Positions 1 to 6,151 of a stretch of 33,900 bases of DNA are shown here, piece by piece; within the stretch, counting starts at the first letter, position 1; each line of letters starts with the position of its first letter. Source of the DNA: DATHYU01 sp033722675 (lineage in GTDB: Bacteria; Actinomycetota; Acidimicrobiia; Spongiisociales; UBA11373); contig JAWVYO010000016.1 of assembly GCA_033722675.1 (NCBI GenBank), forward strand, positions 1 through 33,900, given 5' to 3'. The translations under genes and the position numbers were made by a program. Below the pieces are notes generated by a model, which did not search any database, had not been told where the DNA came from, and worked only from the letters and a program-made list of their open reading frames with translations.

Positions 1-578
1 ACGAGGTGATCGGGCGGAGCGCCATCACCGAGGTCGTGGCAGGGGTGCCGTTGCGCATCACCGCCGACGCCTTCTTCCAGAACTCGACGGCCGGCGCGGA
101 GGTCCTCGTCGAGCTCGTCGACGACGCGATCGACGTGGGTCCCGACGACGTCGTGCTGGACGCCTACGCCGGTGGCGGCCTGTTCGGGGCGACGACGGCC
201 GGGGGTGCCGGTCGCGTCATCGCCATCGAGAGCGATCCGCTCGCCCTGGGCGACCTGCGTCACAACCTCGCCGGCTCGGAGGCGCGCATCGTCGACGGAC
301 GCGTCGAGGAGGCGGCGCGGACGATCGGGGAGCGGTGGGACGTGGCGATCGTCGACCCGCCGCGTTCTGGTCTCGGCGCGGAGGGGGTGACGGCGATCGT
401 CGGAGGCCGACCTCGGACCATCGCGTACGTCTCGTGTGACCCCGCTGCGCTGGCCCGGGACGCCCGGCTGCTCGGCGAGGCCGGTTTCGTGCTCGAGCGG
501 GTGACCCCGGTCGACCTCTTTCCCCAGACGTATCACGTCGAGGCGGTCGCCGTGTTCCGTTACGGTGCGCCGTCATGA
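1..578 (+). CDS. TrmA/RlmD-family RNA 5-methyluridine methyltransferase, 3' part
   Basis: C-terminal part of a class I SAM-dependent RNA (uracil-C5) methyltransferase; the reading frame is open to the left edge, so the N-terminal TRAM/central part lies outside the window and the GTG at 6 is not a credible start. Visible family marks are the ADAFFQNS segment before the Rossmann fold, the SAM-binding VLDAYAGGGLFG, an acidic residue after the second strand (AIESD), the DPPRSGLG motif IV and YVSCDPAALARD with the catalytic cysteine that attacks uracil C6. The ending (VDLFPQTYHVEAVAVF) is typical of the family. It modifies tRNA or 23S rRNA; which one cannot be told from this fragment. Its stop overlaps the next start by four bases (ATGA at 575-578), so it is probably co-transcribed with yaaA. 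Confidence 0.9.
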   Translation, partial: EVIGRSAITEVVAGVPLRITADAFFQNSTAGAEVLVELVDDAIDVGPDDVVLDAYAGGGLFGATTAGGAGRVIAIESDPLALGDLRHNLAGSEARIVDGRVEEAARTIGERWDVAIVDPPRSGLGAEGVTAIVGGRPRTIAYVSCDPAALARDARLLGEAGFVLERVTPVDLFPQTYHVEAVAVFRYGAPS

Positions 579-1246
579 CGACGATCCTCCTCCCGCCCTC
601 GCGCGGCATGGCATCGGGCGGCGACGGTCCGCCGTGGTCGCCGGACTCGGGTCGGTTCGGCGACTCCCTGGCGGACCTCCGGGCGGCGATCGCCGGTGAG
701 CTGGCGGAGCTGGGGGGCGGCGACGAACGACTCCTCGGCCTGAAGGGCGATCGCTTCGAGGAGGCGGCGGCCGCGAACGCATCGCTGCTCGGCGCCCCGA
801 CGCTGCCGGCCTGGCAGCGATACACCGGTGTCGTGTACGACGCCCTGGACCCCGCCGACATGCGCGGGAGATCGCGCCTCGTGGTGGTGTCGGCGCTGCT
901 CGGGCTCGCCCACGCCGACGACCCCGTCCCGGCGTACCGGCTGGCGGGGAACGATCGTCTGCCCGGAGTCGGTCGGCTGCGCGACGCGTGGCCCGAGGCG
1001 CTCGGCGGTGCCGTGGCGAGCCTCGACGCCCCCGTCCTGGACCTCACGTCGGACGAGTACCACCGGCTGCTTCCCCCCGATGCCGACTCGGTGCGCGTCG
1101 ACGTGGTGCGCACCGACGGGCGTCGGGCAGGACACTGGGGCAAGGTGGCGAAGGGGCTCCTGGTCCGCGAGGTGGCCGCTGCCGACGATCCGCTGGCCGC
1201 CGTCGACGCCTTCTCGTACGAGGACTTTCGAGCGGTCGTGACCTGA
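575..1246 (+). CDS. yaaA: YaaA family protein (UPF0246/DUF328), peroxide stress
   Basis: 223-residue YaaA-family protein. In E. coli YaaA limits intracellular iron and oxidative damage during peroxide stress and binds DNA; that role is family knowledge, not seen here. Family marks are the N-terminal LLPPSRGM, the RYTGVVYDAL block near residue 84, and a C-terminal GHWGKVAKGLLVR segment where the family has its conserved Lys/Arg-rich region. It is slightly shorter than the E. coli protein (about 258 residues), as is usual for actinobacterial members. The ATG at 575 overlaps the preceding methyltransferase stop by four bases, indicating translational coupling. Cytosolic; no signal peptide or membrane segment. 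Confidence 0.85.
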   Translation: MTTILLPPSRGMASGGDGPPWSPDSGRFGDSLADLRAAIAGELAELGGGDERLLGLKGDRFEEAAAANASLLGAPTLPAWQRYTGVVYDALDPADMRGRSRLVVVSALLGLAHADDPVPAYRLAGNDRLPGVGRLRDAWPEALGGAVASLDAPVLDLTSDEYHRLLPPDADSVRVDVVRTDGRRAGHWGKVAKGLLVREVAAADDPLAAVDAFSYEDFRAVVT

Positions 1247-1253
1247 TCGGGTC

Positions 1254-1259
1254 TAGGGT
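1254..1259 (+). promoter_or_regulatory. Putative -10 box of a leaderless promoter (EamA transporter)
   Basis: TAGGGT lies 8 bases before the ATG at 1268, so transcription would begin at or within a base or two of the start codon. No convincing -35 box and no Shine-Dalgarno sequence is present. One of ten similar arrangements in this window. Confidence 0.45.
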
Positions 1260-1267
1260 CGCGCACC

Positions 1268-2176
1268 ATGGCCCCCCGACGACCGGATCTGGCCGCCCAC
1301 CTCGGCGACGGGGCGTCGCGGGACGCCTTCGACGCCACGGACTGGGCGGTGCTCCTCGGCGTCTCGGGGATCTTCGGCTCGGCCTTCCTGTGGATCGCCC
1401 TGGCGCTCGAGTCGCTCGAGCCGGGGGTCATCGCCGCCGGGCGGCTCGTGCTGGCCGTGGGCGCCCTCGTGTGGGTCCCGCGGGCGAGGCGGCGGATCGA
1501 GCGGTCGGACTGGGTGCTCGTCGGTGCGGCGGGGCTGATCGGACAGGGCGTCCCGGCGTACCTGTTCGCCGCCGCCGAGCAGCACATCTCGTCGGCCCTC
1601 ACGGGGATGCTGGTGAGTGGCGTCCCGATCGTCGCCGTACTCGTGAACATCGCCGTGACCCGACAGCGGCCGGGGTCTCCCCAGGTGGTCGGCCTCGCCG
1701 TGGGCACGACCGGGATCGTGCTCTTGACCCTCCCCGACCTCGTCGGGGAGGGCGGGTCCGCCCTGGGGATCGGCCTGGTGCTCCTCGCCGTCGTCGGCTA
1801 CGGCGTCGCCAACAACCTCTATCCCCGCGTGGCGCAGACCTACGGTGCGCTGCCCGTGGTCATGTGGGGCCAGGCCGTGTCCGCGGTGGTGCTCCTGCCG
1901 GTGGGGCTCGCCGAACTCGGGGGCTCGGAGTTCCGGGTGGGACCGGTGGTGGCCCTCGTCGTCCTCGGCGTCGTCGGGACGGGTGCGGCCCGCGCGATGC
2001 TCGTGCTGCTCGTCGGACGGGTCGGACCCCGACGGTCACCGGTCATGGGCTACCTCATCCCGATCGTCGCCCTCGTCCTGGGCGTCGTGTTCCTCGACGA
2101 ACGGGTGGAGGCGATCCAACTCGTCGGCGTCGGCGTGGCGCTGGCGGGCGGGTTCCTCATCACCCGGGCGGAGTGA
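1268..2176 (+). CDS. EamA/DMT-superfamily transporter
   Basis: 302-residue integral membrane protein of the drug/metabolite transporter superfamily, with about ten hydrophobic segments arranged as two five-helix EamA repeats (roughly residues 25-155 and 165-300). The first repeat carries the typical GxxFGSAFLWI helix followed by the second-helix ARLVLA-like stretch; the second ends with LGVVFLDERV followed by a final helix, the usual signature of the EamA C-terminus. A soluble extension of about 24 residues precedes the first helix. The substrate cannot be inferred; family members export amino acids, nucleosides or drugs. It sits between yaaA and the AhpD-like gene and appears to have its own leaderless promoter. 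Confidence 0.85.
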   Translation: MAPRRPDLAAHLGDGASRDAFDATDWAVLLGVSGIFGSAFLWIALALESLEPGVIAAGRLVLAVGALVWVPRARRRIERSDWVLVGAAGLIGQGVPAYLFAAAEQHISSALTGMLVSGVPIVAVLVNIAVTRQRPGSPQVVGLAVGTTGIVLLTLPDLVGEGGSALGIGLVLLAVVGYGVANNLYPRVAQTYGALPVVMWGQAVSAVVLLPVGLAELGGSEFRVGPVVALVVLGVVGTGAARAMLVLLVGRVGPRRSPVMGYLIPIVALVLGVVFLDERVEAIQLVGVGVALAGGFLITRAE

Positions 2177-2181
2177 CGACC

Positions 2182-2187
2182 TAGGCT
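2182..2187 (+). promoter_or_regulatory. Putative -10 box of a leaderless promoter (AhpD-like gene)
   Basis: TAGGCT lies 7 bases before the GTG start at 2195, with no Shine-Dalgarno sequence between. The same hexamer serves the HNH gene (15445) and the universal stress gene (16880). Confidence 0.45.
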
Positions 2188-2194
2188 GCCGACC

Positions 2195-3181
2195 GTGTTC
2201 GCAGCCATCGACACGCTGCCCGGAGCCCGCCCCGACCTGGCCGAGGCCTTCGCCGCCGCCTGGCAGCTCCTCGCGGGCCCGGGGGCGCGATGGACCGGGG
2301 AGCAGCGGATCGCCCTCGCCGCGGTCGCCCGGCGGGCCTGGGCGGGCGAGTCGGGCCCCGACACCGGTCTGCCCGCGGCCGCCGTGGAGGCCGCGTCGAC
2401 GCTCGGCGGTGTCCCGGGCACCGTGCGGCGTGAGACCGTGGATGGCTGGACCGGCGCAGGCCTCGACGTCGTCGCCTATGCGGAGCTCGTCGGCGTGGTG
2501 GCCCGCACGACCGCCGTCGACTCCTTCCACCGGGCGATGGGCCTGGACCTCGAGCCCCTCCCCGAGCCGGTGCCGGGGGAGCCCGGCGGCGACCCGATGC
2601 CCGAGGGAGCCCGACGCACGAGCCGCAGCCACGCCCCCACCGTGGGACCCCCGACGATCCCGTCGGTGCTGTCGATCGCGCCCGCCGAGAACGAGGGGTG
2701 GATGGCCCTCTCCGACGCCATGTATCTGACCTTCGCCGAGATGGAGCACCCCGACGCGGTGAAGGACCTCGACCGCACGCACATCGAACTCGTCGCGGCC
2801 CGCACGTCGCTCGTCAACGAGTGCTTCTTCTGAACGCTGGCCCACGCACTGATGCTCCGTGCGAGCGCAGCCGCCTTCCAGCGAACCGTCGACATCGGCG
2901 GGCTGGCCGACGCCGCCCGCGACCCGGGCCTCGAGGGCGGCCGCGCCCTGCTGGCGTACGTCGACGCCACGCTCGACCGGGACGACGACCCCGGGTCGGC
3001 CCGGGCAGCCGTGGCCGAGGCGCTGGGCGACGCCGGGGTGGTGCGCGCCGCGGCGGTCATCGGCAACTTCGAGATGATGAACCGCCTCGCCGACGGCATC
3101 GGCGTCCCGGTGGGCCCGAAGACGCGGTCGACCGAACGCGACCTGATCGAGACCCTCGGCCTCGACCGCATCGAGCACTGA
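2195..3181 (+). CDS. AhpD/carboxymuconolactone-decarboxylase-like protein, probable selenoprotein (TGA at codon 213)
   Basis: One continuous frame of 328 codons holding a single internal TGA at 2831-2833. Read as selenocysteine it gives C210-F-F-U213-T-L-A-H217, exactly the CxxCxxxH redox motif of AhpD-like peroxidases with the second cysteine replaced. The sequence before it (IELVAARTSLVNE) matches the helix that precedes the motif in the family. The protein looks like two CMD-type helical halves: residues 1-125, ending in a YAELVGVVARTTAVDSFHRA helix and lacking cysteines, then residues 165-328 with the redox site and a matching closing helix (VVRAAAVIGNFEMMNRLADG). A likely function is thiol- or selenol-dependent peroxide or disulfide reduction. 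AhpD-like selenoproteins are known; here the recoding is inferred from the position of TGA and the hairpin after it. The alternative is a pseudogene or base error turning TGC/TGT into TGA. The sel genes needed for decoding are not in the window. Confidence 0.8.
2831..2872 (+). promoter_or_regulatory. Bacterial SECIS-like hairpin downstream of the in-frame TGA
   Basis: Starting at the TGA, the transcript can fold into an outer stem 2836-2839 with 2868-2871 (GCTG/CAGC), a small internal loop, and a perfect 5-bp inner stem 2845-2849 with 2859-2863 (CGCAC/GTGCG) closing a 9-base loop, TGATGCTCC. The loop starts 16 bases after the TGA and has G at its second position. This fits the published bacterial SECIS pattern as I recall it (apical loop 16-37 bases after UGA, a G in the first two loop positions). 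It would bind SelB. Not proven by sequence alone, since GC-rich DNA forms hairpins easily. Confidence 0.55.
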
Positions 3182-3205
3182 GCGACGACCCCGCGTCAGC
3201 CCGAT

Positions 3206-3457
3206 GTGACTCGGCCTCCGTGGGGTGGAACGGCTTCAGCGGAGCGGACAGCAGGGCCCGGAACGGCCTCGGCGGAGCGGACAGCAGGGCCCAGAACGGC
3301 CTCGGCGGAGCGGAGTGAGAACCCCAAGCCGCGGCGGTAGCACCCGATACCGCTCCCGAGGGAGCGCAGCGACCGACGGGAATCTCCCGCACCAGACAGA
3401 AGTGACTCGGCCTCCGTGGCCCGGAACGGCCTCAGCGGAGCGGGCAGCAGGGCACGG
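3206..3457. repeat. Intergenic repeat: two diverged copies of a 56-base block
   Basis: The 365-base gap 3182-3546 holds no convincing gene. A block at 3206-3261 recurs at 3402-3457 in the same orientation, beginning with an identical 18-base stretch (GTGACTCGGCCTCCGTGG) and differing at about six positions in 56. Between the copies is a compact palindrome, CGCTCCC-GA-GGGAGCG at 3351-3366, which could act as a transcription end signal for the AhpD-like gene. Origin and role unknown. Confidence 0.6.
3227..3314. repeat. 33-base tandem repeat, about 2.7 copies
   Basis: Unit 1 is 3227-3259, unit 2 is 3260-3292 (two differences from unit 1) and a partial third is 3293-3314. Each begins with a GAACGGC core and contains AGCGGAGCGGACAGCAGGG or its start. 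Units abut with no spacer, so this is not a CRISPR array. The 33-base period is a multiple of three, but the frame has neither a credible start nor a recognisable product. Confidence 0.65.
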
Positions 3458-3490
3458 CCGGGGCGGGGTAGGGGCCCCGCCTCCGGAGGA

Positions 3491-3537
3491 GGCCCGACCG
3501 GCGTCTGTTCGCCGCCGTCAGGCGGCGAAGTCGGGCC
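3491..3537. terminator. Nested stem-loop between convergent genes
   Basis: An outer 8-bp stem (GGCCCGAC at 3491-3498 with GTCGGGCC at 3530-3537) encloses an inner 7-bp stem (CGCCGCC at 3510-3516 with GGCGGCG at 3521-3527, loop GTCA). It lies 9 bases beyond the infA stop on the minus strand and downstream of the AhpD-like gene on the plus strand, so it may end both transcripts. No T tract follows on either strand, which lowers confidence. Confidence 0.4.
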
Positions 3538-3546
3538 GGGTGGAGA

Positions 3547-3771
3547 TTATCGGTGCCGCCAGACGATCCGGCCCTTGGTGGGGTCGTACAGGGAGACGTC
3601 CACTTCGACGACGTCGCCCGGGAGGATGCGGATCTTGCGGCCGCGGCGCATCTTGCCGGCGGCGCGGGCGATCACCTCGTGACCGCCCTGTTCGAGCTTG
3701 ACCCGGAACGTCGCGTCGCGCAGGACGTCCACGACCGTACCCCGGGCGCGGAACGACTGCTCGTCGGTCAT
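3547..3771 (-). CDS. infA: Translation initiation factor IF-1
   Basis: 74-residue S1/OB-fold protein of the IF-1 family, which binds the ribosomal A site during initiation. Family marks are GTVVDVLRDATFRVKLEQG, the GKMRR segment, the conserved IRILPGDVVEVDVSLYDPTKGRI block and a basic C-terminus. I chose the ATG at 3771 because it gives the usual IF-1 length and has GGGAG five bases upstream; the frame stays open 24 codons further but that extension is unlike IF-1. It stands alone rather than beside rpmJ and rpsM where actinobacterial infA usually sits, and has an extra residue in EQGGHEV and a GRK insertion relative to E. coli. It may be the only infA moved elsewhere or a second copy. Confidence 0.88.
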   Translation of the reverse strand: MTDEQSFRARGTVVDVLRDATFRVKLEQGGHEVIARAAGKMRRGRKIRILPGDVVEVDVSLYDPTKGRIVWRHR

Positions 3772-3861
3772 CGACGCTCCCGATTCATCTGTGTTGCTCC
3801 TCGTTCGACGGCCCGGCCGTGGCCGGGATGCGAGGCGAACCATAGCCCCCCGGGAATCCTG

Positions 3862-4083
3862 TCACGGCGTGTCCTCGGGGCCGCCGCCGGGTCGGCGGAC
3901 GATCTCGGTGGCGAGGAAGGCGAGCAGCGAGAGTACGAATCCTGCGCCGGTGAGGGCGAAGCCGGAGAGGAGGATCGGCGGCGTCCCGCCGACGGAGGTC
4001 GCGGCGACGGCGGCGCCGAGGAGGAGGACGAGCGGACCGGTCACGGCGACGCCGACGGTGGCCAGGTCGCGGAGGACGCCCAC
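3862..4083 (-). CDS. Small membrane protein, unknown
   Basis: 73-residue protein with two predicted membrane helices (about residues 10-30 and 37-62) and a short hydrophilic tail. I do not recognise a family. It lies 3 bases after the next upstream gene in the same direction and is last in a three-gene set of small membrane proteins (5114 down to 3862), so its job is probably shared with theirs. Coding is supported by the tight packing and by hydrophobic segments in the third-position-GC-rich frame. Confidence 0.55.
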   Translation of the reverse strand: MGVLRDLATVGVAVTGPLVLLLGAAVAATSVGGTPPILLSGFALTGAGFVLSLLAFLATEIVRRPGGGPEDTP

Positions 4084-4086
4084 CGG

Positions 4087-4356
4087 TCAGCAGGTGGGGG
4101 GGCCGGGGTCCGCCTCGGCGGGCTCGTCGGCGGGATCGGCCTCTCGCCATTCGGCGATGGATCGGAGGGCGAGGACGACGATGGTGACGGTTCCGACGGC
4201 GGCGGCCACCGCAGCGATCGTCCCGATGGCGACGGCGAGGGGGATGCACGAGCCGGGTCGGCACGAGATCTCGGTGACGAGACCGCCGACGACGCCTCCG
4301 GCGACGGCCGCGACGACGACGGGTACGAGGACCCACGGGTTGGGGAGCCGGTTCAC
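4087..4356 (-). CDS. Small membrane protein, unknown
   Basis: 89-residue protein starting at GTG 4356, which overlaps the upstream stop by four bases (GTGA) and has a strong GGAGGAG ribosome site. Two hydrophobic segments (about residues 8-28 and 38-63) are separated by EISCRPGSC, a cysteine pair five residues apart. The C-terminal 23 residues are acidic and proline-rich. No family recognised. The open frame extends much further upstream, but that part runs antisense through the neighbour's frame and is not credible. Confidence 0.55.
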   Translation of the reverse strand: MNRLPNPWVLVPVVVAAVAGGVVGGLVTEISCRPGSCIPLAVAIGTIAAVAAAVGTVTIVVLALRSIAEWREADPADEPAEADPGPPTC

Positions 4357-5114
4357 CGCTCCTCCAGCGGTGCGCCGCGGTCGTCGTAGCCGGCGGCCTC
4401 GAGGATGTCGGGCGGGACGAGTTCCGGCGGGTGGGGGACCCGTTCCACGGGCGGTGGCAGCAGGGGATCGACGGCGAGGCGCACCGCGCGCCGCCACGCG
4501 GCCAGGGTGAGGACGACCGCGACCGCGCCGATGACGATGCCGCCGGGCACGCCGCCGTCGACCGCGGCCCATCCGCCGGCGAGGGGCAGGGCGACCCGGG
4601 CCGACCAGAGCCCGAGGCGGAGAGCGCGGGCGAGCGTCCATGCCGTGACGGTGGCCACGGCGACGAGCGTCCAGGCGGCGGGGGAGAGGCCACCGGGTCG
4701 GGTGAGGGCGACGACGAGGGGCAGCGCGGCGATCCCCACGACGGTGGCCACGACGAGCGGCTCGGGACCGTCCGCCGACGGCAGCCGGCGGAGCCAGCGG
4801 TCGAGCCAGGGGCCGGCGACGGCGGTGCCCGCCATCGCCGTGAGGGCGAGGACGGCGCCGCCCCCGGCGTCGAGGGGCATGGCGGCGGCGAGCCCCAGCC
4901 AGAGGGCGACGAGGGAGGCGGCCGTCCATCGTGCCCAGCGGCCGCGCGCCATGACGATGCCGGTGACGGCGACGAGCGCGAGCACCCCGCCGCCGACGGC
5001 GAGGACGGCGGCGGAGTCGCCGGCGAAGGGCTCGGGGTCCAGGGCGAGGCGGACCGTCCACCCGAGGGCGGCGGCGACGAGGGTGGCGGTCACGGCGAGG
5101 ACGGTGCGGCGCAC
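4353..5114 (-). CDS. Multi-pass membrane protein, unknown
   Basis: 253-residue protein with about seven hydrophobic segments and a hydrophilic, proline-rich C-terminal tail of about 40 residues (PPPVERVPHPPELVPPDILEAAGYDD). I do not recognise the family. I place the start at GTG 5114 because a CATAAT box lies 6 bases before it, the window's leaderless pattern; an in-frame GTG at 5144 would add ten residues. It heads the run of three co-directional small membrane genes with a four-base overlap to the next. Confidence 0.6.
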   Translation of the reverse strand: MRRTVLAVTATLVAAALGWTVRLALDPEPFAGDSAAVLAVGGGVLALVAVTGIVMARGRWARWTAASLVALWLGLAAAMPLDAGGGAVLALTAMAGTAVAGPWLDRWLRRLPSADGPEPLVVATVVGIAALPLVVALTRPGGLSPAAWTLVAVATVTAWTLARALRLGLWSARVALPLAGGWAAVDGGVPGGIVIGAVAVVLTLAAWRRAVRLAVDPLLPPPVERVPHPPELVPPDILEAAGYDDRGAPLEER

Positions 5115-5120
5115 GGCCCC

Positions 5121-5126
5121 ATTATG
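5121..5126 (-). promoter_or_regulatory. Putative -10 box of a leaderless promoter (membrane-protein operon)
   Basis: On the minus strand CATAAT lies 6 bases before GTG 5114, one mismatch from TATAAT and the most AT-rich hexamer nearby. It argues for 5114 rather than 5144 as the start. Confidence 0.45.
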
Positions 5127-5153
5127 CGCAGGGCCGGTCGCCACGCCGCCCGG

Positions 5154-5159
5154 TACGGT
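5154..5159 (+). promoter_or_regulatory. Putative -10 box of a leaderless promoter (NUDIX gene)
   Basis: TACGGT lies 8 bases before ATG 5168. There is no Shine-Dalgarno sequence. Confidence 0.4.
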
Positions 5160-5167
5160 GCGCCGCC

Positions 5168-5683
5168 ATGAGAGATCGCATCTGGCCGGGGGAGTTCTCG
5201 TTCTGCCCGATGTGCGGCAGCGACCTCGATCGTGTGGTGCGAGGTGGCGCCCGGCGTCAGGCCTGTGAGCAGTGCGGGTACGTCCACTTCCGGAACCCGG
5301 GGGTCGGGGCTGCGGTGGTGCTGCGCGACGGGAGCACGGTGCTGCTGGTGCGGCGGGGCCCCGGAACCACCCAGGAGGGCCGGTGGTCGATCCCCGCCGG
5401 GTTCGTGGACTACGGCGAGGACGTCCGGCTCGCCGCGGCCAGGGAGCTGAAGGAGGAGACGGGGCTGGTGGCCGAGGTGGGCGAGGTGGTCCACGTGGCC
5501 TCCAACTTCCACGATCCGGCGAAGCTGACCGTCGGCGTCTGGTTCTCCGGCCGTCGCGTCGGCGGGGAGCTGCGTGCCGGCGACGATGCCGACCGCGTCG
5601 GATGGTTCGATCTCCACGACCTGCCGCCGCTGGCCTTCCCGACCGACGCCGAGCTGCTCAGGCGTCTCCGCTCGGGGGGCTGA
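5168..5683 (+). CDS. NUDIX hydrolase with N-terminal zinc ribbon
   Basis: 171-residue hydrolase of nucleoside diphosphates linked to another moiety. Residues 13-36 form a zinc ribbon (C13-x2-C16, C33-x2-C36), followed by the FRNP linker typical of NudC-like and ADP-ribose-type NUDIX proteins. The NUDIX box spans residues 78-100, with G78, E84, R92, E93, E96, E97 and G99 all present, so metal binding and catalysis should be intact. The substrate cannot be fixed; NADH pyrophosphatase is unlikely because the C-terminal SQPWPFPxS motif of NudC is missing. The gene ends directly against the lipoprotein gene on the other strand, with no intergenic base. Confidence 0.88.
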   Translation: MRDRIWPGEFSFCPMCGSDLDRVVRGGARRQACEQCGYVHFRNPGVGAAVVLRDGSTVLLVRRGPGTTQEGRWSIPAGFVDYGEDVRLAAARELKEETGLVAEVGEVVHVASNFHDPAKLTVGVWFSGRRVGGELRAGDDADRVGWFDLHDLPPLAFPTDAELLRRLRSGG

Positions 5684-6115
5684 TCAGCGCTCGGGGCGGG
5701 TGTCGATGAGGCCCGGGATCCGCTGGTTCCCGAGGAAGGTGTGGTAGCGGATGAGGGCTTCCGCCTCGTTGTCGTCCGTGGTCGGGTCGTCGAGGGTGCG
5801 GAGGTCCAGCTCCCACGCCTCGCCGGGCACGATCGTCGGGGACTCGAACCCGCCGCGTCGTTCCTGGATGACGTACTCGCGCGGCGGATCCTGGTTCTCC
5901 CACCGGACGATCCAGAACTCGTCGAGCTGGAACTCGAGGTTGGACGGGGTGAACTTCCCGTTCTCGATCACCACCACGAAGATGCCCTCGGGCGGCGGCT
6001 CGGTCGTCGTCGTCGTCGTCGGCACCTGGTTGCGGTCCAGGGCCTCCTGGCTCGGCCCGCTGCCGCAGGCGGCCAGCAGGATGGTGCTCACGATGACCCC
6101 GATGGCGAGGCGCAC
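5684..6115 (-). CDS. Lipoprotein with cupredoxin-like domain
   Basis: 143-residue exported lipoprotein. The signal peptide (residues 1-16) ends in a lipobox LAAC, with Cys17 as the lipidation site, followed by a Thr-rich linker (six consecutive threonines). Residues 45-130 resemble a cupredoxin fold (FVVVIENGKFTPSNLEFQL, then a WxN strand and a PGEAW strand). The usual type 1 copper set (Cys, two His, Met) is not complete: there is a YHTF segment near the end but no partner cysteine, so it is probably not a blue copper protein. GTG start at 6115 with GAGAGG upstream. A TAGCAT box at 6146-6151 may be its promoter. Function unknown. Confidence 0.7.
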   Translation of the reverse strand: MRLAIGVIVSTILLAACGSGPSQEALDRNQVPTTTTTTEPPPEGIFVVVIENGKFTPSNLEFQLDEFWIVRWENQDPPREYVIQERRGGFESPTIVPGEAWELDLRTLDDPTTDDNEAEALIRYHTFLGNQRIPGLIDTRPER

Positions 6116-6145
6116 GGGGGATCCTCTCTGTCGGCGGGATCCGAC

Positions 6146-6151
6146 ATGCTA
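6146..6151 (-). promoter_or_regulatory. Putative -10 box for the lipoprotein gene
   Basis: TAGCAT on the minus strand. Its first three bases are the stop codon of the histidine phosphatase gene. A start of transcription near 6139 would give a leader of about 24 bases containing the GAGAGG ribosome site. Confidence 0.35.

Noticed and set aside
2852..3181. A separate 109-residue gene starting at ATG 2852
   Set aside because: It is in the same frame as the gene before it and lies right after the TGA; it lacks its own ribosome site or promoter and begins mid-domain. It is the second half of the AhpD-like protein.
3227..3314. CRISPR array
   Set aside because: The 33-base units abut without spacers, there are fewer than three copies and no cas genes are near.
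3225..3701. 158-codon plus-strand frame with repeated SGQQGPERPRR units
   Set aside because: The repeats are the 33-base DNA tandem read in one frame. The frame runs on into infA on the other strand and has no recognisable domain.
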